Positions 44,225 through 56,200 of a stretch of 64,000 bases of DNA are shown piece by piece (the first letter of the stretch is position 1; each line of letters starts with the position of its first letter). This DNA comes from Nematopogon swammerdamellus. Its lineage: Eukaryota; Arthropoda; Insecta; Lepidoptera; Adelidae. The stretch spans positions 9,211,247 through 9,275,246 of the forward strand of contig OX336354.1 in assembly GCA_946902875.1 (NCBI GenBank), given 5' to 3'. The notes beneath the pieces are model-generated. The model saw only the letters and a program-made list of their open reading frames with translations, made no database searches and had not been told where the DNA came from. The position numbers and the translations under genes were made by a program.

Positions 44225-47200
44225 CTGCAAAAAAATAAAATATACTGATTATTCGTATGTACGGCAAATTCGACCATTTTGCTGCCGCGGCGACATTTGT
44301 TCCTTCTGCCCGGGAAGATACGCTCATCAACATCGTGTATCAATTTATTTATTATGATTGAGCGTACTTACACAGTTTTTTTTATTATATGGGTAGATAA
44401 ATTATGCATTCACGAATAGAGATTAAACAGGTAGTTTAGGACTATAGAAGTAAGTACGCGAGTACTTATGTTACAATACAATAATATCATACATACATAG
44501 ATTAATTCAGTTGATTGTGTTGCACAACGGTACCACCGATCGATGTACATAATATGTAAGTTTATTATATGTACATATACATGCTTATTTAAAGTATTTA
44601 TGTAGTATTCGTATGTAGTTTATCATATTTCTTAATAGTCTAACACATTGCCAAAAACTATTCTTGTTCGCCTGCATGTACTTCTCCCACATCCCAAAGG
44701 TTAGTTAGAACAGAATGCCTCGCGGCATTAAGCTCGGCTGTTGTACATATTTTTTTTTAATTGGTGTTCAATAAAGAATATATACATATGTACATACATG
44801 AATGAAATCATAAAATAGTTCAAATAATAAAATTATATTTGTTACAGGCGTTTTTTATTCATACAATACATTTTAATGACACTCACTCAAAGACTGCGAT
44901 TCGTCATAGTAGTCCACTTCATTGGATGTCGTCCTGCCGCTCCTCGGCGATTTCACTTCGTCCTCGGCCGGGAACGGGGGCAAATAAGTAGATGGGGGGT
45001 TTGTACTAGACGGTGCATAACTTGGACACCTTGGGTCTTTAGATCCGGGGTAGCATGAACTGGGAAGCGTTGTGGGCGCTGGTGGTTGCGGGCATCTGGG
45101 ATCGGTAGATCCTGGGTAGCATCTCAGAGGTTCGGGTGTCGTTGGCTTTGGACACCTGGGATCACTTGATCCTGGGAAGCATCGGGGTGGCTCAGGTGTA
45201 GTGGGCTTGGGACATCTGGGATCGGTAGATCCTGGGTAGCATCTCAGAGGTTCAGGTGTCGTTGGCTTTGGACATCTGGGATCACTTGATCCTGGGAAGC
45301 ATCGAGGAGGTTCAGGTGTAGTGGGTTTGGGACATCTGGGATCGGTAGAATCTGGATAGCATCGCAGAGGTTCGGGTGTCGTTGGCTTTGGACACCTGGG
45401 ATCACTTGATCCTGAGAAGCATCGGAGTGGTTCAGGTGTAGTGGGCTTGGGACATCTGGGATCGGTAGATCCTGGGTAGCATCTCAGAGGTTCAGGTGTC
45501 GTTGGCTTTGGACATCTGGGATCACTTGATCCTGGGAAGCATCGGGGTGGTTCAGGTGTAGTGGGTTTGGGACATCTGGGATCGGTAGAACCTGGATAGC
45601 ATCGCAGAGGTTCGGGTGTCGTTGGTTTTGGACACCTGGGATCACTTGATCCTGGGAAGCATCGGAGTGGTTCAGGTGTAGAGGGCTTTGGACATCTGGG
45701 ATCAGTAGATCCTGGGTAGCATCTCAGAGGTTCGGGTGTCGTAGGCTTTGGACACCTGGGATCACTTGATCCTAGGAAGCATCGGGGTGGTTCAGGTGTA
45801 GTAGGCTTGGGACATCTGGGATCGCTAGATCCTGGGTAACATCTCAGAGGTTCGGGTGTCGTTGGCTTTGGACACCTGGGATCACTTGATCCTGGGAAGC
45901 ATCGGGGTGGCTCAGGTGTAGTGGGCTTGGGACATCTGGGATCGGTAGAACCTGGATAGCATCGCAGAGGTTCGGGTGTCGTTGGCTTTGGACACCTGCG
46001 ATCATTTGATCCTGGGAAGCATCGGGGTGGCTCAGGTGTGGTGGGTTTGGGACACCTGGGGTCGGTGGAATCTGGGAAGCATCTGGGTTGTTGCGTTGAA
46101 GGAGGGAGATAAGTGGGAGGAGTTTTTGTTGAAGGTGGTACTTGTGGACACCTAAGGTCGGGTGAACCTGGATAACAATTTACAAAAGGTGTCGTGGGCC
46201 TTGGGCATCTTAGATCAGTAGATCCTGGGTAACATTTCAAAGGGGCAGGAGTAGTAGGTTTAGGACACCTTGTGTCTGTGGATCCCGGGTAACAGTTCGG
46301 TGGGGCAGGCGTAGTTGGTTTGGGGCATCTTGGATCAGCGGAACCTGGATAACAATTGGGTGGAGCTGGTGTTGTTGGTTTCGGGCACCTCAGATCATTA
46401 GATCCAGGGTAGCAGTCTGGTGGCGCAGGAGTAGTAGGTTTTGGGCACCTTGGATCAGGGGACCCCGGGTAACATCTGGGAGCAGGAGGGGTTGTTGGTT
46501 TCGGGCACCTTGGATCGTTCGACCCAGGATAACAGTTAGGTGGCGCAGGAGTAGTAAGCTTCGGACACCTGGGATCGGTGGATCCTGGATAACAATTGGG
46601 TGGAGCTGGAGTTGTTGGTTTAGGACATCTGGGATCATTAGAACCAGGATAACAGTTCGGTGGTGCAGGCGTAGTTGGTTTAGGGCATCTTGGATCGGTT
46701 GAACCGGGATAACATCTAGGCGGTGCTGGGGTCGTTGGTTTTGGGCATCTAGCGTCAGTGGATCCTGGGTAGCAGGTTGGTGGAGCAGGCGTTGTTGGTT
46801 TCGGACATCTTTGATCATTAGAACCAGTATTGCAGTTCGGTGGCGCAGGAGTAGTTGGTTTCGGGCACCTGGGATCAGATGATCCTGGATAACACCTGGG
46901 AGCAGGAGGCGTTATTGGTTTCGGGCACCTTGGGTCGTTGGAACCAGGATAGCAATTCGGTGGTGCAGGCGTTGTTGGTTTGGGGCATCTTGGATCGATC
47001 GAACCGGGATAACATCTAGGTGGAGCGGGCGTTGTAGGTTTCGGGCACCTCGGATCAGACGAACCCGGGTAACAATTAGGCGGAGCTGGTGTCGTTGGCT
47101 TTGGGCATCTAGGGTCAGTGGATCCTGGGTAGCAGTTTGGTGGAGCAGGAGTTGTTGGTTTCGGACATCTTGGGTCACTTGAACCAGGATAACAGTTAGC

Positions 47201-50200
47201 TGGTGCAGGAGTAGTAGGTTTGGGACATCTTGGGTCGTTCGAACCTGGATAACATCTGGGCTGTTGTGTGGACGGAGGTAGATAAGTAGGTGGTGTTTTT
47301 GTAGAGGGTGGTATTTGTGGACACCTAGGATCGGGTGAACCTGGATAACACACCAGAGCAGGTGTTGTTGGTCTTGGACATCTAAAATCAGTAGATCCTG
47401 GGTAGCATTTCAAAGGAGCCGGGGTTGTAGGCTTTGGACACCTGGGATCGGAGGATCCCGGGTAACAGCTGGGTGGAGCAGGTGTCGTTGGTCTGGGACA
47501 TCTAGAATCAGTAGATCCAGGGTAGCAGTTTAGTGGGGCTGGTGTTGTTGGTTTCGGGCACCTAGGATCATTGGAACCAGGATAACAGTTCGGTGGTGCA
47601 GGCGTAGTTGGTTTGGGGCACCTTGGATCGGTTGAACCGGGATAACATCTAAGCGGAGCTGGGGTCGTTGGTTTTGGGCATCTAGGGTCAGTGGATCCAG
47701 TGTAGCAGTTTGGTGGAGCGGGAGTAGTTGGTTTCGGGCACCTGGGATCAGATGATCCTGGATAACACCTGGGAGCAGAAGGCGTTGTTGGTTTCGGGCA
47801 CCTTGGGTCGTTGGAACCAGGATAGCAGTTCGGTGGTGCAGGCGTTGTTGGTTTGGGGCATCTTGGATCGGTCGAACCGGGATAACATCTAGGTGGAGCG
47901 GGCGTTGTAGGTTTCGGGCACCTCGGATCAGACGAACCCGGGTAACAATTAGGCGGAGCTGGTGTCGTGGGCTTTGGGCATCTAGGGTCAGTGGATCCTG
48001 GGTAGCAGTTTGGTGGAGCAGGTGTTGTTGGTTTCGGACATCTTGGGTCATTAGATCCCGGATAACAATTAGGTGGTGCTGGAGTGGTTGGTTTCGGGCA
48101 CCTTGGATCATTGGAACCAGGATAACAATTCGGTGGTGCAGGAGTTGTAGGTTTGGGACATCGAGGGTCGCTCGAACCTGGATAACATCTGGGCTGTTGT
48201 GTGGTCGGAGGTAGATAAGTAGGTGGTGTTTTTGTAGACGGTGGTATTTGTGGACACCTAGGATCGGGTGAACCTGGATAACACACCAGAGGAGGTGTCG
48301 TGGGTCGTGGACATCTAAAATCAGTAGATCCTGGGTAGCATTTCAAAGGAGCCGGGGTTGTAGGCTTTGGACACCTGGGATCGGAGGATCCCAGGTAACA
48401 GCTGGGTGGAGCAGGTGTCGTTGCTCTAGGACATCTAGGATCAGTAGATCCAGGGTAGCAGTTTGGTGGGGCTGGTGTTGTTGGTTTCGGGCACCTAGCA
48501 TCATTGGAACCAGGATAACAGTTCGGTGGTGCAGGTGTAGTTGGTTTGGGGCACCTTGGATCGGTTGAACCGGGATAACATCTAGGCGGAGCTGGGGTCG
48601 TTGGTTTTGGGCATCTCGGGTCAGTAGATCCTGGGTAGCAGTTTGGTGGAGCAGGCGTTGTTGGTTTCGGACATCTTGGATCATTAGAACCAGTATAGCA
48701 GTTCGGTGGTGCGGGAGTAGTTGGTTTGGGGCACCTGGGATCAAATGATCCTGGATAACACCTGGGAGCTGGAGGCGTTGTTGGTTTCGGGCACCTTGGG
48801 TCGTTGGAACCAGGATAGCAGTTCGGTGGTGCAGGCGTTGTTGGTTTGGGGCATCTTGGATCGGTCGAACCGGGATAACATCTAGGTGGAGCGGGCGTTG
48901 TAGGTTTCGGGCACCTCGGATCAGACGAACCCGGGTAACAATTAGGCGGAGCTGGTGTCGTTGGCTTTGGGCATCTAGGGTCAGTGGATCCTGGGTAGCA
49001 GTTTGGTGGAGCAGGTGTTGTTGGTTTCGGACATCTTGGGTCATTAGATCCCGGATAACAATTAGGTGGTGCTGGAGTGGTTGGTTTCGGGCACCTTGGA
49101 TCATTGGAACCAGGATAACAGTTCGGTGGTGCTGGCGTTGTTGGTTTGGGGCATCTTGGATCGGTCGAACCGGGATAACATCTAGGTGGAGCGGGCGTTG
49201 TAGGTTTCGGGCACCTCGGATCAGACGAACCCGGGTAACAATTAGGCGGAGCTGGTGTCGTGGGTTTTGGGCATCTAGGGTCAGTGGATCCTGGGTAGCA
49301 GTTTGGTGGAGCAGGTGTTGTTGGTTTCGGACATCTTGGGTCATTAGATCCCAGATAACAATTAGGTGGTGCTGGAGTGGTTGGTTTCGGGCACCTTGGA
49401 TCATTGGAACCAGGATAACAGTTCGGTGGTGCAGGAGTAGTAGGTTTGGGACATCGAGGGTCGTTCGAACCTGGATAACATCTGGGCTGTTGTGTGGTAG
49501 GAGGTAGATAAGTAGGTGGTGTTTTTGTAGAGGGTGGTATTTGTGGACACCTAGGGTCGGGTGAACCTGGATAGCACACCAGAGCAGGTGTCGTGGGTCG
49601 TGGACATCTAAAATCAGTAGATCCTGGGTAGCATTTCAAAGGAGCCGGGGTTGTAGGTTTTGGACACCTGGGATCGGATGATCCCGGGTAACAACTGGGT
49701 GGAGCAGGTGTCGTTGGTCTGGGACATCTAGGATCAGTAGATCCACGGTAGCAGTTTGGTGGGGCTGGTGTTGTTGGTTTCGGGCACCTAGGATCATTGG
49801 AACCAGGATAACAGTTCGGTGGTGCAGGCGTAGTTGGTTTGGGGCACCTTGGATCGGTTGAACCGGGATAACATCTAGGCGGAGCTGGGGTCGTTGGTTT
49901 TGGGCATCTAGGGTCAGTGGATCCTGGGTAGCAGTTTGGTGGAGCAGGCGTTGTTGGTTTCGGACATCTTGGATCATTAGAACCAGTATAGCAGTTCGGT
50001 GGTGCGGGAGTAGTTGGTTTGGGGCACCTGGGATCAAATGATCCTGGATAACACCTGGGAGCAGGAGGCGTTGTTGGTTTCGGGCACCTTGGGTCGTTGG
50101 AACCAGGATAGCAGTTCGGTGGTGCAGGCGTTGTTGGTTTGGGGCATCTTGGATCGGTCGAACCGGGATAACATCTAGGTGGAGCGGGCGTTGTAGGTTT

Positions 50201-53200
50201 CGGGCACCTCGGATCAGACGAACCCGGGTAACAATTAGGCGGAGCTGGTGTCATTGGCTTTGGGCATCTAGGGTCAGTGGATCCTGGGTAGCAGTTTGGT
50301 GGAGCAGGTGTTGTTGGTTTCGGACATCTTGGGTCATTAGATCCCGGATAACAATTAGGTGGTGCTGGAGTGGTTGGTTTCGGGCACCTTGGATCATTGG
50401 AACCAGGATAACAGTTCGGTGGTGCAGGAGTAGTAGGTTTGGGACATCGAGGGTCGTTCGAACCTGGATAACATCTGGGCTGTTGTGTGGTCGGAGGTAG
50501 GTAAGTAGGTGGTGTTTTTGTAGACGGTGGTATTTGTGGACACCTAGGATCGGGTGAACCTGGATAACACACCAGAGCAGGTGTCGTTGGTCGTGGACAT
50601 CTAAAATCAGTAGATCCTGGGTAGCATTTCAAAGGAGCCGGGGTTGTAGGCTTTGGACACCTGGGATCGGAGGATCCCGGGTAACAGCTGGGTGGAGCAG
50701 GTGTCGTTGGTCTAGGACATCTAGGATCAGTAGATCCAGGGTAGCAGTTTGGTGGGGCTGGTGTTGTTGGTTTCGGGCACCTAGGATCATTGGAACCAGG
50801 ATAACAGTTCGGTGGTGCAGGCGTAGTTGGTTTGGGGCACCTTGGATCGGTTGAACCGGGATAACATCTAGGCGGAGCTGGGGTCGTTGGTTTTGGGCAT
50901 CTAGGGTCAGTGGATCCTGGGTAGCAGGTTGGTGGAGCAGGCGTTGTTGGCTTCGGACATCTTGGATCATTAGAACCAGTATAGCAGTTCGGTGGTGCAG
51001 GAGTAGTTGGTTTCGGGCACCTGGGATCAGATGATCCTGGATAACACCTGGGGGCAGGAGGCGTTGTTGGTTTCGGACATCTTGGGTCGTTGGAACCAGG
51101 ATAGCAGTTCGGTGGTGCAGGCGTTGTTGGTTTGGGGCATCTTGGATCGTTCGAACCGGGATAACATCTAGGTGGAGCGGGCGTTGTAGGTTTCGGGCAC
51201 CTCGGATCAGACGAATCCGGGTAACAATTAGGCGGAGCTGGTGTCGTTGGCTTTGGGCATCTAGGGTCAGTGGATCCTGGGTAGCAGTTTGGTGGAGCAG
51301 GTGTTGTTGGTTTCGGACATCTTGGGTCATTAGATCCCGGATAACAATTAGGTGGTGCTGGAGTGGTTGGTTTCGGGCACCTTGGATCATTGGAACCAGG
51401 ATAACAGTTCGGTGGTGCAGGAGTAGTAGGTTTGGGACATCGAGGGTCGTTCGAACCTGGATAACATCTGGGCTGATGTGTGGTCGGAGGTAGATAAGTA
51501 GGTGGTGTTTTTGTAGTGGGTGGTATTTGTGGACACCTAGGGTCAGGTGAGCCTGGATAGCACACCAGAGCAGGTGTCGTGGGTCGTGGACATCTAAAAT
51601 CAGTTGATCCTGGGTAGCATTTCAAAGGAGCTGGGGTTGTAGGCCTTGGACATCTGGGATCGGAGGATCCCGGGTAACAGCTGGGTGGAGCAGGTGTGGT
51701 TGGTCTGGGACATCTAGGATCACTAGATCCTGGGTAGCAGTTTGGTGGGGCTGGTGTTGTTGGTTTCGGGCACCTAGGATCATTGGAACCAGGATAACAG
51801 TTCGGTGGTGCAGGCGTAGTTGGTTTGGGGCACCTTGGATCGGTTGAACCGGGATAACATCTAGGCGGAGCTGGGGTCGTTGGTTTTGGGCATCTAGGGT
51901 CAGTGGATCCTGGGTAGCAGTTTGGTGGAGCAGGCGTTGTTGGTTTCGGACATCTTGGATCATTAGAATCAGTATAGCAGTTCGGTGGTGCAGGAGTAGT
52001 TGGTTTCGGGCACCTGGGATCAGATGATCCTGGATAACACCTGGGAGCTGGAGGCGTTGTTGGTTTCGGGCACCTTGGGTCGTTGGAACCAGGATAGCAA
52101 TTCGGTGGTGCAGGCGTTGTAGGTTTCGGGCACCTCGGATCAGACGAACCCGGGTAACAATTAGGCGGAGCTGGTGTCGTTGGCTTTGGGCATCTAGGGT
52201 CTGTAGATCCTGGGTAGCAGTTTGGTGGAGCAGGTGTTGTTGGTTTCGGACATCTTGGGTCATTAGATCCCGGGTAGCAATTAGGTGGTGCTGGAGTGGT
52301 TGGTTTTGGGCACCTTGGATCACTGGAACCAGGATAACAGTTCGGTGGTGCAGGAGTAGTAGGTTTGGGACATCGAGGGTCGTTCGAACCTGGATAACAT
52401 CTGGGCTGTTGTGTGGTCGGAGGTAGATAAGTAGGTGGTGTTTTTGTAGAGGGTGGTATTTGTGGACACCTAGGGTCGGGTGAACCTGGATAGCACACCA
52501 GAGCAGGTGTCGTGGGTCGTGGACATCTAAAATCAGTTGATCCTGGGTAACATTTCAAAGGAGCCGGGGTTGTAGGCTTTGGACACCTGGGATCGGAGGA
52601 TCCCGGGTAACAGCTAGGTGGAGCAGGTGTCGTTGGTCTGGGACATCTAGGATCAGTAGATCCAGGGTAGCAGTTTGGTGGGGCTGGTGTTGTTGGTTTC
52701 GGGCACCTAGGATCATTGGAACCAGGATAACAGTTCGGTGGTGCAGGCGTAGTTGGTTTGGGGCACCTTGGGTCGGCTGAACCGGGATAACATCTAGGCG
52801 GGGCTGGGGTCGTTGGTTTTGGGCATCTAGGGTCAGTGGATCCTGGGTAGCAGTTTGGTGGAGCAGGCGTTGTTGGTTTCGGACATCTTGGATCATTCGA
52901 ACCAGTATAGCAGTTCGGTGGTGCAGGCGTAGTTGGTTTGGGGCATCTCGCATCGGTTGAACCGGGATAACATCTAGGTGGAGCTGGGGTTGTGGGTTTT
53001 GGGCACCTTGGATCAGACGAACCCGGGTAACAATTAGGCGGAGCTGGTGTAGTTGGCTTTGGACACCTAGGGTCAGTGGAACCTGGGTAGCAGTTTGGTG
53101 GAGCAGGAGTTGTTGGTTTCGGGCATCTTGGGTCACTGGATCCCGGGTAGCAATTAGGTGGTGCTGGAGTTGTTGATTTCGGACATCTTGGGTCATTAGA

Positions 53201-56200
53201 TCCCGGGTAGCAATTGGCTGGTGATGGAGTGGTTGGTTTCGGGCACCTTGGATCAGTCGAACCCGGGTAGCAATTAGGTGGAGCTGGTGTAGTTGGCTTT
53301 GGACACCTAGGGTCAGTGGAACCTGGGTAACAGTTTGGTGGAGCAGGTGTTGTTGGTTTCGGACATCTCGGGTCATTAGATCCCGGATAGCAATTAGGTG
53401 GTGCTGTAGTGGTTGGTTTCGGGCACCTTGGATCATTGGAACCTGGATAACAGTTCGGTGGTGCAGGAGTAGTAGGTTTGGGACATTGAGGGTCGTTGGA
53501 ACCTGGATAACATCTGGGCTGTTGTGTGGTCGGAGGTAGATAAGTAGGTGGTGTTTTTGTAGAGGGTGGTATTTGTGGACACCTAGGGTCGGGTGAACCT
53601 GGATAGCACACCAGAGCAGGTGTCGTGGGTCGTGGACATCTAAAATCAGTAGATCCTGGGTAGCATTTCAAAGGAGCCGGGGTTGTAGGCTTTGGACACC
53701 TGGGATCGGAGGATCCCGGGTAACAGCTGGGTGGAGCAGGTGTCGTTGGTCTGGGACATCTAAGATCAGTAGATCCAGGGTAGCAGTTTGGTGTGGCTGG
53801 TGTTGTTGGTTTCGGGCATCTGGGATCCGTGGATCCAGGATAGCAATTGGGTGGAGCTGGTGTAGTTGGTCTTGGACACCTAAAATCAGTAGAGCCAGGG
53901 TAGCAATTTAGTGGAGCTGGTGTTGTTGGTTTCGGGCATCTGGGATCTGTGGATCCAGAATAGCAATTGGGCGGCGCTGGTGTCGTTGGTCTAGGACACC
54001 TCGAATCAGTCGATCCAGGGTAGCAATTTGGTGGAGCTGGTGTTGTTGGTTTCGGGCATCTGGGGTCAGTGGATCCAGGATAGCAATTGGGTGGTGCAGG
54101 AGTAGTTGGTTTCGGGCACCTGGGATCAGACGATCCTGGATAACACCTGGGAGGTGGAGGTGTTGTTGGTTTCGGGCACCTCGGATCGTTGGAGCCAGGA
54201 TAACAGTTCGGTGGTGCAGGCGTAGTTGGCTTGGGACACCTAGGATCAGTAGATCCAGGGTAGCAGTTTTGTGGTGCCGGTGTCGTTGGATTTGGGCACC
54301 TAGGATCGGTAGATCCTGAGTAGCAGTTCGGAGGAGCTGGTGTCGTTGGTCGGGGGCACCTAGGATCAGTAGATTCAGGATAGCAGTTTGGTGGCGCATT
54401 CGTTATAGGTTTGGGGCACCTGGGATCGAGAGATCCCGGGTAGCAATTGAGCGGTTTAGGGCACCGAGAATCTGTAGACCCAGGATAGCAGGTCGGCTCT
54501 TGTGTTGACGGAGGTAGATAGGTGGGTGGAGTTTCCGTCGTAGATACTGTCTTAGGACAGTTAGGATTTCGTGAACCGGGATAGCAATTTTCCGTTTCAG
54601 TTTGAGTGCACCTGGGATCGTTGGATTCAGGAACACATTTGATTTGTTCCGCTGGCGGTTCTTTTTGACATCTCTTGTCGGGCGATCCAGGATAACAACG
54701 TGGGATGGCAGTCGTGATTTCAATTGTTTGATCGCCGCCGCATCTGGCGTCACAATCACTTGTGCATATCTGAAATAAAAAACATTTAACATAATTATTT
54801 ATTGAATGATTTCTGGCATTTGTGGTTACTGGCAGCAGACGTATCACAAACTAAACAATTCTTCTAATTTCATTATGCGATTTTGCGATCGATCGATGCG
54901 ATACCTATTATATTGACGGTGGCCAGGTGGGTCGACGTCGGCATCAACCAGTGGTTCCATACCGCTGAAGGTCGGGAGGACTGGAGAAAGATTGGAGAGG
55001 CATACGTCCAGTAGTGGACACATAAACGCTGACTAACTACATATCATCATTGAGCATAAATTGTTGGTCATAGGAAAAAGTAAAGTCAACTTTACCTCAA
55101 CGTTGCATGTGAGGAAGACTTGATCCGTGTCTGGGAAGCGGAAAGCGCTCACTTTGCTGAATGCTATTAGACTTGCCCCGCTTGTGCCTGTATGCCTTGT
55201 CTTTTGCCAGAAGTCTATCAGCTTCTTTTTTCTGAAAGCAACAAAGGGTCAAATTACCGTGGCGCTAAGTTTGTGATTCGCGATTCGCGGTTCAGATGCA
55301 AGTCTATTATATTCTATTCTAAGTAGTAAAACTTGTACGTAATGTCGTGTGAATTAATAGTAACACAATTTTGTAGTTAGATGAGAGATTCTTCCATTAC
55401 CCTCATTGAGGTTTTCGTTTGAGACTGGACAGATTTGAGGTGATTGTTATGCGTTATAAGTAGTTGGAAAAGTTTGTTCCAAATAACTTTAAAAACTGAT
55501 CGCGAGGTAAAATTGAAAAACTCAAGAGCCTGCTTCGCGGTCATCGGGAGTCATGCATGAGTCAATCGAGAGACTTTCGCAATGATGACTCAATAAAGCT
55601 GCTGTTTAATTCTTTCGTACGAAGTAAACTGGAAAGCAACGCAATCATCTGGACGCCGCATGAGTTTAATTACAAACTGGTTGGAAAAAGTGCAAACAAA
55701 TTTCATTAGAATGTTATATTACAAAAAATTACAAAACGTTTATTACCCGTACCTCTTCCCAACTAAATACATACATATTAGGCATGGTGGGCTACAATTC
55801 TATAGAATGGAGAAGAGATCTAGCCCTCATGTCGTATGTTTACCGCATACTGAATGGCAAAATAAGCAACCCTTACTTTTTACAGAGATTTAAGCTTTAC
55901 TCTCCAGACAATTACTTACGAGCCAGAACCCATGACCTAATGCAACCAATTTCCTCGAGGACCAACTTGCAGTTGTGTTCTCCTCTGAATAGAGTTATAA
56001 ATATAATAAATAAAATAAACTCGACAGAACCAGAGTTCGACCTATTTAGTAATAGTTTGAATAAATACAAGAGTTATATAGTCATATACTTAAATAAGGA
56101 ATTAGCAAATAAATATGTATAAGACGTAAGCTAGGGAACGGGTGAAGCTTGTAATGTTTCTTAGACTTAAAATAAAGTAAATAAATAAATAATAAATCGG

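Noticed and set aside
46390..54792. Many long minus-strand open frames rich in Gln, Asn, His and Leu
   Set aside because: They are alternate phases of the 60-bp ZP repeat exon. The CYPGS frame joins in phase to ZP exons on one side and to the membrane exon on the other.
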